Assembly (NCBI GenBank): GCA_017654935.2
Contig: CM065700.1
Coordinates: forward strand, 51,061,927-51,125,926
DNA: 64,000 nucleotides
Direction: 5' to 3'
Source of the DNA: Phymorhynchus buccinoides
Lineage: Eukaryota; Mollusca; Gastropoda; Neogastropoda; Raphitomidae
The notes under the pieces were generated by a model. The model was given only the letters and a program-made list of their open reading frames with translations. It searched no databases and had not been told where the DNA came from. This document shows positions 44,601 through 48,544 of the stretch, piece by piece (the first letter of the stretch is position 1; each line of letters opens with the position of its first letter). The position numbers and the translations under genes are program-made.

Positions 44601-46609
44601 TACCATTGTACCCTGCAACATAGCTGTGTATTTCACAGATAGTTTTTGCCCAGTTGTTTTTCAATTTATATATTTATTTCTGGTGTTCTTTGTTGTTTTC
44701 CCTTCAGATCCTTTTAGCCCAGAGGGATGAGAATCATGAAGCACCGCGCTGTGTACACAGTAAGGCCATGCCTCCTGTGGCACCAGTGTTGTAGGATGCC
44801 ATCATCAGTATTGTTATGATTATTATTATTATGTTTTTCGTATGTTTTTCTTACAGATCCTGTTGGCTCAGAGGGATGAGAAGCACCACAAGGTGTACAA
44901 AGTCAGGCGGTGCCTCCTGTGGCACCAGTGTTGTAGGATGCCATCATCAGTATTGTAGGATACCATCATCAGTATTGTTATGATGAGAAGCACCACAAGG
45001 TGTACAAAGTCAGGCGGTGCCTCCTGTGGCACCAGTGTTGTAGGATGCCATCATCAGTATTGTAGGATACCATCATCAGTATTGTTATGATGAGAAGCAC
45101 CACAAGGTGTACAAAGTCAGGCGGTGCCTCCTGTGGCACCAGTGTTGTAGGATGCCATCATCAGTATTGTAGGATACCATCATCAGTATTGTTATGATGA
45201 AAAGCACCACAAGGTGTACAAAGTCAGGCGGTGCTTCCTGTGGCACAACCAGTATTGTAGGATACCATCATCAGTATTGTTATGATTTATTATTATTATG
45301 TTTTTCTTACAGATCCTGTTGGCTCAGAAGGATGAGAAGCACCACAAGGTGTTCAAAGTCAGACGGTGCTTCCTGTGGCACAACCAGTATTTCCAGCTGG
45401 ACATCTACCAGACCCCCTGCCCTGACAAGTCAGTCACTATATCTCCCCTTGTCTCCCTCTGACCCCCTGCCCTGACAAGTCAGTCAATATATCTCCCCCT
45501 GTCTCCCTCTGACCCCCTGCCCTGACAAGTCAGTCACTATATCTCCCCCTGTCTCCCTCTGACCCCCTGCCCTGACAAGTCAGTCACTATATCTCCCCCT
45601 GTCTCCCTCTGACCCCCTGCCCTGACAAGTCAGTCACAACATCTCTGGCTGTCTCCCTCTGACCCCCTGCCCTGACAAGTCAGTCACAACATCTCTGGCT
45701 GTCTCCCTGTTTCTCTATCTCTGTCTCTCTCAGACCCCCTGCCCTGACAAGTCAGTCACAACATCTCTGGCTGTCTCCCTGTTTCTCTATCTCTGTCTCC
45801 CTCAGACCCCCTGCCCTGACAAGTCAGTCACAACATCTCTGGCTGTCTCCCCGTTTCTCTATCTCTCTCAGACCCCCTGCCCTGACAAGTCAGTCACAAT
45901 ATCTCTTTGGCTGTCTCCCTGTTTGTCTCTCTGTGTCTCGCTCTGTGTGTGTGTGTCACACACAGTGTTTTGTGTGGGCCAAGCATTACTTTCAGTTGGA
46001 CTTGTCTCAGTCTGCCTTTCCTGCAAGCTTTTCAGCTCTATTTATGTCAGGGTAAAGGTCTGATGCTGTTGGAAACATCCACCACTAAAGAATCAGGTCA
46101 AGTGACCTTGAATGATTGATGAAATGAATGATGGATTGATTGATGGATTGAAGGAATGATTGAAGGAATGATTGATGGATTGAAGGAATGATTGATGGAT
46201 TGAAGGAATGATTGATGGATTGAAGGAATGATTGATGGAATGAATGATTGATGGATTGAAGGTTGGATAGATGGATGTCTGTATATTTTTTTCTAAGGTG
46301 TAGAGGTCTGATGTTGCTGGAGACATTCACCACCAAGGAATCTGGCGCGGTGACCTTGAATTTTTGATGGATTGAAGGTTGGATATATGGATGTCTGTAT
46401 CTTTTTCTTTCAGGTGTAAAGGCCTGATGTTGCTGGAGACATTCACCACCAAGGAATCTGACGCAGTGACCTTGCCAACCTTCATCACCGTGGAGAGAGA
46501 GGTGACTGGTGACCAGGCCTACTCCATGTTCAACCTCTCCCTCAAGGACCAGTTCATCTCCCCAGCCTCTCCCAGACCTCTCCCTCAGGAGAACGGACAG
46601 CAGCAATAA
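6391..46609 (+). CDS. Ttd14: Ttd14-like gene (TRPL-trafficking regulator family), C-terminal seven exons
   Basis: The coding exons are 6391-6590, 9725-9802, 30157-30252, 33742-33838, 36420-36511, 45313-45428 and 46414-46609. Together they give 875 bp and 290 residues ending at TAA. Every junction has AG/GT borders and keeps one frame (phases 1, 0, 0, 0, 1, 0, 2 entering each exon). The family is recognised from [31 protein letters not shown], the ARLRRRG...TYTHTIRRP segment and CKGLMLLET. In Drosophila the protein binds GTP and phospholipid and controls TRPL channel trafficking in photoreceptors; a general role outside flies is inference. The first three exons finish the AAA/NadR-like half. 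The remaining exons look like a CYTH-like fold (R-x-R-R-x-G and basic strands). Start codon and P-loop exons are upstream of the window. No exon is broken, so the gene looks functional despite its repeat-filled introns. Confidence 0.85.
6591..7433. other. Unique intron sequence
   Basis: After the TCA/ATC simple repeat (to about 6655) this intron segment is single-copy. Short open frames (for example 6641-6886 and 6970-7254) show no recognisable domain and no coding pattern. I see no gene in it. Confidence 0.6.
7434..7912. repeat. Composite minisatellite with embedded acceptor-like motif
   Basis: About nine or ten units of variable length (roughly 36-48 bp) carry gctgtgtatgaactgtgtgttgccaggtgtaacaggtgtgtctg in whole or part. 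Each unit contains ttgccag|gtg, which is also the acceptor (gtgttgccag|gcg) used by the next Ttd14-like exon at 9725. The array grades into the 27-bp array. Confidence 0.9.
7913..9712. repeat. 27-bp minisatellite, about 66 copies
   Basis: The unit is gtgtgctaatgctgtgtatg followed by aactgtg. Variants include gatgctg and, in the right half, tacaaactg replacing tatgaactg, so the array has two compositional domains (about 7913-9000 and 9000-9712). It ends directly at the acceptor of the exon at 9725. The 27-bp period leaves several frames open on both strands (nine-residue CANAVYELW repeats), and I do not call these genes. Confidence 0.96.
9725..9802 (+). CDS. Ttd14: Ttd14-like exon (second in window)
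   Basis: The acceptor is gtgttgccag|gcg and the donor is atctcc|gtgagt. The exon is 78 bp, phase 0 at both ends, encoding [20 protein letters not shown] then MSRMIS. [14 protein letters not shown] is a hallmark of the Ttd14 family, at the end of the nucleotide-binding half. The exon is embedded between two arrays, the 27-bp array touching its acceptor and the 17-bp array starting at its donor. The donor-side array includes further copies of the exon's 3' end (near 9883 and 10072). Confidence 0.9.
9803..20428. repeat. 17-bp minisatellite, 10.6 kb, sense strand almost without C
   Basis: The consensus unit is tgtgaggtgttgtgtag, roughly 600 copies with many partial units. It starts at the donor of the exon at 9725. 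Early copies (9803-10090) still carry gatgatctctgtgagttgatgtgctg, which is the exon end plus donor. The sense strand is nearly all G, T and A. The complement has no stop codon in any frame of the repeat, which creates an apparent 3,619-residue minus-strand frame (9666-20525); it is a repeat artefact. The gag|gtg and GTGAG strings resemble 5' splice sites. Confidence 0.97.
20496..23217. repeat. 26-bp minisatellite with two variable positions, about 105 copies
   Basis: The unit is tagtaattgttgnnctgact followed by agcnnc. The first variable site is aa, ca, cc or ta; the second gives agcccc, agcctc, agcacc or agcatc. Period is 26 bp with very little indel noise. It is interrupted on the right by the LINE at 23218 and resumes for about two units at 29825-29878. 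The 20429-20495 spacer is unique. Confidence 0.97.
23911..26708 (-). pseudogene. LINE ORF2: endonuclease-reverse transcriptase, broken
   Basis: The main frame (26708-24327) starts [20 protein letters not shown]. Endonuclease motifs in order are [14 protein letters not shown] (about residue 48), LLGDFNID (about 155) and CSDHSSV (about 220). RT motifs follow: [42 protein letters not shown] (motif A) and [20 protein letters not shown] (motif B). At the expected motif C the protein reads [10 protein letters not shown], so the two catalytic aspartates are missing as a short in-frame gap at about 24710. Near 24440 the frame shifts, there is a TAA near 24385, and the conserved C-terminus ([35 protein letters not shown]) continues in other frames to 23911. 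The protein cannot be an active polymerase. Confidence 0.9.
26709..27827. other. LINE inter-ORF spacer with CA/CACG-rich patch
   Basis: This 1.1 kb lies between ORF1 and ORF2 of the LINE and has no ORF of note. It includes a cacacacgcccgcacacatg-type simple repeat at about 27287-27460 and a CCCTCCC/TC-rich patch near 27615-27670. The spacer is long for the CR1 group, so part of it may be later insertion or repeat growth. Confidence 0.6.
27828..29822 (-). CDS. LINE ORF1: coiled coil plus SGNH/GDSL esterase-like domain
   Basis: An intact 664-residue frame. Residues 1-33 ([20 protein letters not shown] and following) look like a short coiled coil. Residues about 34-195 are low-complexity and Q/S/P-rich. 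Residues about 197-360 form an SGNH hydrolase: block [12 protein letters not shown] (Ser at 204), HVGGLT (Gly near 228), block [12 protein letters not shown] (Asn at 257) and a terminal [10 protein letters not shown] with His 346. In the usual D-x-L-H block the Asp position is Asn here. The C-terminal half carries four copies of a 43-residue P/H/Y/Q-rich unit ([20 protein letters not shown] core) encoded by a 129-bp repeat at 28060-28500. ORF1 of CR1-type LINEs binds RNA; the esterase role is unresolved. The frame starts at the insertion boundary, so the true N-terminus may be lost. Confidence 0.82.
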   Translation of the reverse strand: MNDLNKQVGTMKKENHQLKTQLGNVLSDVRKMKPAGTRDASTQYESVIPDPSEHHDQGTQTTFCSESPAQNDQPVPPPSNSESVKSADDPSQQTGFLDLVAAGEEAIKNSSPNPDQQTTEGEQQNQGDKEDNVVFAIRVSNRFSPLSAQEDESADPTSGDARPESIPKKDTADHREEYKRPTPRDILATRSVPEQTSLLLIGDSVIRDVDVRRLSPRQERVSKIHVGGLTVADLLEWLQGQSVSPSVKVLVLHVGINDCKATGVIHTDGWCDLIHLASQVFPMARIILSSILPARGTHHLNTLIEPSNTNMQKASSMLNAECINNHTAFTTIGGKTKLYMYNNLLHPSDAGTAKLALHFKQAISPPQSRHSVRQDEQMGSTFAGNTNAQQIRFVHRYQYPQYGQSGSNATYSQRLNAPPNHCPPMESLRHYPTLPNRGNNAPQQHSGASVQMSNVAQPPPDHYPQTETMSYYPSLHNRGNNLPQQSTGASEQMSNVPHPPPPPDHYPQTETMSYYPSLHNRGNNLPQQSTGASEQMSNVPHPPPPPDHYPQTETMSYYPSLHNRGNNLPQQSTGASEQMFNVPHPPPPPPPPLNEYSAMESLTHYPPVHNRGNNCYQQTTGTSGQMLQGPHHPSFSPTLHRALCHLPKMVESKDRHSSMTIQRA
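28060..28500 (-). repeat. 129-bp coding repeat within LINE ORF1
   Basis: Four copies of a 129-bp (43-codon) unit; gttcagaagcacc recurs at 28091, 28220 and 28349, and a diverged copy lies near 28472. The period is an exact multiple of three, so the frame is kept. A G-rich block (ggtgggggtggggggtggggg on the + strand) encodes the proline run in each unit. Confidence 0.9.
29825..29878. repeat. Right-hand remnant of the 26-bp minisatellite
   Basis: About two units (ttgtactgactagcccctag, then a diverged copy) of the array at 20496-23217 resume immediately beyond the LINE, confirming the insertion. The 29879-30156 stretch that follows is unique intron. Confidence 0.92.
30157..30252 (+). CDS. Ttd14: Ttd14-like exon (third in window)
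   Basis: The acceptor is gtttttccag|att and the donor is gatgct|gtgagt. It encodes 32 codons, phase 0 at both ends: [20 protein letters not shown] then [12 protein letters not shown]. In the family this follows HPYFDVxDNS...RMI and gives the 'ERxGI..GDRL..NS.KRKFLV' segment that links the nucleotide-binding half to the CYTH-like half. The last 42 bp of the exon together with the donor are repeated downstream in the intron at a 101-bp period. Confidence 0.9.
30211..31115. repeat. 101-bp then 77-bp array derived from exon 3 end plus donor
   Basis: The string accaagaggaaatacctggt of the exon recurs at 30312, 30413 and 30514. Each copy includes the rest of the exon, the donor (gatgctgtgagt) and about 59 bp of intron (cacagtattagtacagcaat and onward). 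From about 30611 the unit is shortened to 77 bp by loss of the cagcaccaagaggaaatacc part, and it continues about six more times to 31115. The first unit is the real exon. Confidence 0.95.
31116..32865. repeat. 22/24-bp minisatellite, about 75 copies
   Basis: The unit is gtcagaatcatcccctaaaa plus cttt (24 bp) or ct (22 bp), with ctaaaac/gtaaaac and gtcag/gacag variants. Local rearrangements occur at 31800-31830 and 32630-32670. No gene is seen. Confidence 0.96.
32881..33583. repeat. 78-bp minisatellite, nine copies
   Basis: Nine copies of a 78-bp unit starting aatgctgttctgtcactgga are nearly identical (only a few substitutions, for example gga/aga). A 78-bp period (26 codons) keeps several frames open on both strands, and I do not regard them as coding. 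A three-copy 35-bp echo (tctttcaatgtggattggtt) follows to about 33690. Confidence 0.96.
33742..33838 (+). CDS. Ttd14: Ttd14-like exon (fourth in window)
   Basis: The acceptor is atggtttcag|gag and the donor is caacaag|gtaacg. It encodes [20 protein letters not shown] then [12 protein letters not shown] and one base of a Gly codon. The 'F..FQ.F.V.HDYL....KMQ.RLR.RG' pattern is characteristic of the family and starts the CYTH-like half; the arginine-rich strand would line the tunnel. Unlike its neighbours, no copies of this exon's ends are seen in the flanking arrays. Confidence 0.9.
34065..34305. repeat. (GAT)n-type imperfect trinucleotide repeat
   Basis: An imperfect gatgatgatggt repeat. The frames of aspartate/glycine or methionine repeats are artefacts. 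33839-34064 is unique intron apart from a short TC tract near 33878-33893. Confidence 0.93.
34452..34676. mobile_element. Diverged TTAA-flanked MITE, 225 bp
   Basis: Flanked by TTAA at 34448-34451 and 34677-34680. The right half (aagatttcttaccagcgaga, then gtgattttcacatg...tgggtct) matches the right half of the MITE at 35798-35909. The left end is poorly conserved (agacacactgacc), so this is an older or composite member. Confidence 0.55.
34690..35120. repeat. 29-bp minisatellite, about 15 copies
   Basis: The unit is gccaattggctgaaatatgg plus gagataatg, containing the palindrome ccaattgg. It is very homogeneous. The three open minus-strand frames across it are artefacts of the 29-bp period. 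Confidence 0.96.
35270..36250. repeat. 59-bp minisatellite, about 14 copies, split by a MITE
   Basis: The unit is gagctggaagttattaagag then ttattaaagagtaatgttgcaacactgccgtatagatct, with cgcataaat/cgtatagat alternation in the left part. One unit is interrupted by the MITE at 35798-35909. The sequence 35121-35269 holds two more distant relatives of the unit. Confidence 0.94.
35798..35909. mobile_element. TTAA-specific MITE, 112 bp
   Basis: The terminal inverted repeat is agaccccccacgtcacgtgtc at the left; the right end is its complement (gacacgtgacgtggtgggtct). TTAA at 35794-35797 and 35910-35913 is duplicated. Removing the element with one TTAA restores the 59-bp minisatellite unit exactly. 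It has no coding capacity. TTAA specificity suggests mobilisation by a piggyBac-like or similar transposase, which is inference. Confidence 0.9.
36420..36511 (+). CDS. Ttd14: Ttd14-like exon (fifth in window)
   Basis: The acceptor is tatgtctcag|gta and the donor is tattcc|gtgaga. It completes the split Gly codon and encodes [20 protein letters not shown] then [10 protein letters not shown]. '[10 protein letters not shown]...' is the family's central CYTH-like strand pair. The acceptor side is a (GAT)n tract (about 36352-36402). The donor side is occupied by tandem copies of the exon's last 25 bases plus donor. Confidence 0.9.
36512..37216. repeat. Array of exon 5 end plus donor, about 12 copies
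   Basis: gcctgtgtcggagaaagact followed by attccgtgagatggtg and a (TTGTG)n stretch repeats at irregular 43-66 bp spacing, for example starting near 36544, 36591, 36634, 36679, 36730, 36834, 36887, 36950, 36999, 37050 and 37107. Most copies keep the exon/donor junction ttcc|gtgaga. The first in-frame read-through would add 19 residues ending again in PVSEKDYS before the frame fails. Confidence 0.93.
37217..37290 (+). pseudogene. Decayed longer copy of exon 5
   Basis: agaaattgagtatgag...gagctacatatgcctgtgtcggagaaagactattcc|gtaaga matches a longer portion of the fifth exon (from the EIEHEV codons to the donor) than the array units do. It carries substitutions and a net 4-bp insertion that breaks the frame. 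It lies at the distal end of the exon-5-derived array. Confidence 0.7.
37291..37790. repeat. TTGTG/TTGTGG simple repeat
   Basis: A low-complexity tract of ttgtg, ttgtgg and ttgta units, probably grown from the spacer of the exon-5-derived array. Frames across it (all Cys/Val/Leu) are artefacts. Confidence 0.93.
37796..37989 (+). repeat. DIRS left inverted terminal repeat
   Basis: Begins caatctaatttaatcatact and ends about ggacaccggatatgtcattc. Apart from the outermost 35-45 bases, it is the near-perfect reverse complement of 43711-43924. The outermost part differs between the two ends, as in other DIRS elements, and each outer end has its own complement in the internal complementary region. 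Confidence 0.93.
39040..39400. repeat. 170-bp direct repeat in DIRS leader
   Basis: Two copies at a 170-bp period (ttggggcctcttggc at 39061, ttggagcctcttggc at 39231), rich in ccggttctcccggt and gttgcttggccaacgcggac motifs. 37990-39560 has no gene-like frame and is probably the DIRS leader. Confidence 0.75.
39562..40615 (+). pseudogene. DIRS gag-like ORF, one frameshift
   Basis: The first frame (39562-about 40060) starts [20 protein letters not shown] and has an acidic stretch ([11 protein letters not shown]). The second frame (to 40615) carries on with [40 protein letters not shown] and a basic C-terminus ([10 protein letters not shown], then Pro/Arg/Ser-rich). The two join by a single frameshift at about 40060. 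Position and composition fit the first ORF of DIRS elements; there are no zinc knuckles. Assignment rests on context within the element more than on a signature motif. Confidence 0.65.
40616..42255 (+). pseudogene. DIRS RT/RNase H region, degenerate
   Basis: This is where RT and RNase H should lie, but I find no intact RT motif in the three + frames, and every frame is closed repeatedly. Near the right end, a frame-shifting read gives VLKKSSG / [10 protein letters not shown] / [20 protein letters not shown] and continues to NLVAWRLSD. This resembles the C-terminal tail of the DIRS pol ORF (P.WP...WFP.LL..., then LAWRLSG) that overlaps the recombinase ORF. The region is about 1.6 kb, short for a full RT plus RNase H, so it is probably internally deleted. 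Confidence 0.5.
42256..43330 (+). pseudogene. DIRS tyrosine recombinase, three lesions
   Basis: The N-terminal part reads [20 protein letters not shown] then [19 protein letters not shown], like a core-binding SAM-like domain. The catalytic part, in frame from about 42725, holds the first Arg in [11 protein letters not shown], the H-x-x-R box in [10 protein letters not shown], a Trp in ASAFW and the nucleophile Tyr in [10 protein letters not shown]. Breaks are a TAG at 42539-42541, a frameshift at the T homopolymer 42719-42728, and a TAG at 43224-43226 directly before the SQNTFLQFY segment. All catalytic residues are still encoded, so inactivation is fairly recent. In DIRS elements this enzyme integrates the circular cDNA without target duplication. 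Confidence 0.85.
43555..43660. other. DIRS internal complementary region
   Basis: gcagttgttttgagtgttgg...attaaattagattg is the reverse complement of the left outer end (37796-37840), and the directly adjoining gtggattttgattaatccta...ccaacactcaaaac is the reverse complement of the right outer end (about 43868-43924). The fusion point is at about 43600. It serves as the template that bridges the two ends during circle formation. Confidence 0.92.
43711..43924 (-). repeat. DIRS right inverted terminal repeat
   Basis: From aatgacatatccggtgtccc through ccttggggccactttcgttt to the outer end aatcaaaatccac at 43924. It mirrors the left terminal repeat; the outermost ~55 bp (gtaagtattaaattaaatag...) differ from the left end. 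Confidence 0.93.
44033..44570. repeat. 14-bp minisatellite, about 38 copies
   Basis: The unit is ataacagttggagg, with ataatag and ataattg variants. The minus-strand frame across it ([14 protein letters not shown] repeats) is an artefact. Confidence 0.97.
44708..44790 (+). pseudogene. Exon 6 relic copy a
   Basis: After a good acceptor (tttcccttcag) the sequence atccttttagcccagaggga tgagaatcatgaagcacc encodes [12 protein letters not shown], like the start of the sixth exon. Similarity then breaks up, with insertions before aaggccatgcctcctgtggc. It is followed by the repeat unit described next. Confidence 0.75.
44857..45290 (+). pseudogene. Exon 6 relic copy b and four-copy array of its middle
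   Basis: An acceptor (ttttcttacag) is followed by [20 protein letters not shown], which then ends in LWHQCC and a TAG. The gatgagaagcaccacaaggt...tcctgtggcacc portion is repeated at about 111-bp spacing starting near 44873, 44979, 45090 and 45198, each followed by tgttgtaggatgccatcatc. The fourth copy has cacaaccagtattg and so is closer to the real exon. These lack the exon's 3' part and any in-frame donor, so they are non-functional. Confidence 0.85.
45313..45428 (+). CDS. Ttd14: Ttd14-like exon (sixth in window)
   Basis: The acceptor is tttttcttacag|atc. The exon encodes [20 protein letters not shown] then [18 protein letters not shown] plus two bases. The best donor is gacaa|gtcagt, which lets the next exon complete AAG-TGT-AAA-GGC (K-C-K-G). 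This gives [13 protein letters not shown], the family pattern. The donor is weaker than gtgagt at the other exons. '[17 protein letters not shown]' is strongly conserved in the family. The last ~18 bp of exon plus donor start a 50-bp array. Confidence 0.88.
45411..45905. repeat. 50-72 bp array derived from exon 6 end plus donor
   Basis: gaccccctgccctgacaagt followed by cagtcac recurs at 45421, 45471, 45521, 45571, 45621 and 45671 (50-bp period), then at longer spacing to about 45890, where tctctatctctgtctccctc is inserted. Each copy contains the exon end and the gtcagt donor. The first unit is the real exon. Confidence 0.94.
45965..46115 (+). pseudogene. Duplicated exon 6-exon 7 relic pair
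   Basis: 45965-46028 encodes [20 protein letters not shown], a diverged copy of the second half of the sixth exon. At 46051, after tttatgtcag, comes ggtaaaggtctgatgctgtt..., a diverged copy of the start of the seventh exon ([20 protein letters not shown]). One T is lost relative to the real exon, so splicing there would shift the frame. The pair shows that a block covering the 6/7 intron was duplicated. Confidence 0.8.
46130..46262. repeat. (ATTGATGGATTGAAGGA)n-type short repeat
   Basis: Units of attgatggattgaaggaatg and shorter variants lie between the two exon-7 relics. The unit resembles the aatnnttgatggattgaagg that follows each relic copy, so it has grown from the sequence after the relic exon. 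Confidence 0.85.
46298..46370 (+). pseudogene. Exon 7 relic or alternative terminal exon
   Basis: After atttttttctaag the sequence gtgtagaggtctgatgttgc... matches the first ~60 bp of the real last exon 116 bp downstream. In the phase set by exon 6 it reads [22 protein letters not shown] then TGA. The frame is open and the AG acceptor is present, so it could act as an alternative, shorter C-terminus. It lacks the conserved [15 protein letters not shown] part, so a decayed duplicate is the simpler reading. Confidence 0.65.
46414..46609 (+). CDS. Ttd14: Ttd14-like terminal coding exon
   Basis: The acceptor is tttttctttcag|gtg. It encodes [20 protein letters not shown] then [20 protein letters not shown] and [20 protein letters not shown] with GQQQ and TAA. 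'CKGLMLLET' and 'EVTGD..YSMFNLS' are the closing family motifs, so the C-terminus is complete. The stop codon overlaps an AATAAA string. The exon has two relic copies upstream, and its last 90 bp are amplified in the downstream array. Confidence 0.9.
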
Positions 46610-46610
46610 A
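46605..46610 (+). promoter_or_regulatory. AATAAA overlapping the stop codon
   Basis: The last codons cag caa taa followed by a create AATAAA, with TAA as the stop. The same hexamer is kept in exon-derived copies downstream (near 46693, 46902 and 47181). Whether any of them serves as the polyadenylation signal cannot be told from sequence; a signal this close to the stop would give almost no 3' UTR. Confidence 0.4.
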
Positions 46611-48290
46611 CTGGGCAAACGCCTCTCCCTCAAAGATTAATTTATCTCCCCCCAGTCTCCCAGACCTCTCCCTGGGGAGAACGGACAGCAGCAATAAACT
46701 GGGCAATCACCTCTCCCTCAAAGATTAATTTATCTCCTCCCAGACCTCTCCCTCAAGGATTAATTTATCTCCCCCAGTCTCCCAGACCTCTCCCTCAAAG
46801 ATTAATTTTATCTCCCCCCAGTCTCCCAGACCTCTCCCTCAAAGATTAATTTATCTCCCCCCAGTCTCCCAGACCTCTCCCTGGGGAGAAAGGACAGCAG
46901 CAATAAACTGGGCAAACGCCTCTCCCTCAAAGATTAATTTATGTCTCCCAGACCTCCCTCAAAGATTAATTTATCTCTCCCCAGTCTCCCAGACCTCTCC
47001 CTCAAAGATTAATTCATCTCCCCCAGTCTCCCAGACCTACCTCAAAGATTAATGTATCTCCCCCCAGTCTCCCAGACCTCTCCCTCAAAGATTAATTTAT
47101 CTCCCCCAGACCTCTCCCTCAAGGATTAATTTATCTCCCCCCAGTCTCCCAGACCTCTCCCTGGGGAGAAAGGACAGCAGCAATAAACTGGGCAAACGCC
47201 TCTCCCTGAAGGATTAATTTATCTCCCCCAGTCTCCCAGACCTCTCCCTCAAGGATTAATTTATCTCCCCCCAGTCTCCCAGAAGGATTAATTTATCTCC
47301 CCCCAGACCTCTCCCTCAAGGATTAATTTATCTCCCCCAGACTCTCCCTGAAGGATTAATTTATCTCCCCCCCCCCAGACCTCTCCCTGAAGGATTAATT
47401 TATCTCCCCCCAGTCTCCCAGAAGGATTAATTTATCTCCCCAGTCTCCCAGACCTCTCCCTCAAGGATTAATTTATCTCCCCCCAGTCTCCCAGAAGGAT
47501 TAATTTATCTCCCCAGTCTCCCAGACCTCTCCCTCAAGGATTAATTTATCTCCCACAGTCCTCTCCCTCAAGGATTAATTTATCTCCCCCCCCCCCCAGT
47601 CTCCCAGAAGGATTAATTTATCTCCCCCCAGACCTCTCCCTCAAGGATTAATTTATCTCCCCCCAGTCTCCCAGAAGGATTAATTTATCTCCCCAGTCTC
47701 CCAGACCTCTCCCTCAAGGATTAATTTATCTCCCACAGTCCTCTCCCTCAAGGATTAATTTATCCCCCCCCCCCCCCAGTCTCCCAGAAGGATTAATTTA
47801 TCTCCCCCCAGACCTCTCCCTGAAGGATTAATTTATCTCCCCCCAGTCTCCCAGACCTCTCCCTGAAGGATTAATTTATCTCCCCCCAGTCTCCCAGAAG
47901 GATTAATTTATCTCCCCAGTCTCCCAGACCTCTCCCTCAAGGATTAATTTATCTCCCCCCAGTCTCCCAGAAGGATTAATTTATCTCCCCAGTCTCCCAG
48001 ACCTCTCCCTCAAGGATTAATTTATCTCCCCCAGTCCTCTCCCTCAAGGATTAATTTATCTCCCCCCAGTCTCCCAGAAGGATTAATTTATCTCCCCCCA
48101 GACCTCTCCCTGAAGGATTAATTTATCTCCCCCCAGTCTCCCAGACCTCTCCCTGAAGGATTAATTTATCTCCCCCAGTCTCCCAGAAGGATTAATTTAT
48201 CTCCCCCCAGTCTCCCAGACCTCTCCCTCAAGGATTAATTTATCTCCCCCCAGTCTCCCAGACCTCTCCCTGGGGAGAACGGACAGCAGG
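46610..48290. repeat. Array derived from the end of the last exon / 3' UTR
   Basis: Units such as cctctccctcaaagattaat ttatctccccccagtctcccag, some extended with acctctccctggggagaacg gacagcagcaataaactggg, are diverged copies of the last ~90 bp of the coding exon (ctctccctcaaggaccagtt catctccccagcctctcccag...). In the copies the codons for DQF have become gattaattt, which contains a TAA. Unit lengths vary (about 28, 50 and 85 bp) with C-run expansions at 47371-47379 and 47588-47597. Confidence 0.92.
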
Positions 48291-48291
48291 A

Positions 48292-48484
48292 GTAACGTCT
48301 GGGTTGACCATGTCCTTACCCTCCGAAGTTGGAGTGTGGCTGACCACGTGGCGGGTCATCAAAAACAGCCACACACGTAATGTTCTCATCCCTAGCTGGT
48401 GCATTTGTACCATAGTGTTCAAATGCTTTGGCTGTTGGGATGATCCCTGGAGTCTTTAAGCCAGAGTACGACAACAACAACAAC
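48292..48484. other. Unique spacer, possibly a SINE-like sequence
   Basis: About 190 bp of non-repetitive sequence lie between two arrays, ending in acgacaacaacaacaac. A short trinucleotide-like tail is common in SINEs, but I cannot place an A box or B box. It contains the inverted repeat gtgtggctg/cagccacac (48334-48342 and 48366-48374). Confidence 0.3.
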
Positions 48485-48544
48485 CATGTCCTTCTGTGAG
48501 TTCAACCCTTCCTTGAAAAACTAATCTATCTCCCTTGAATCTCC

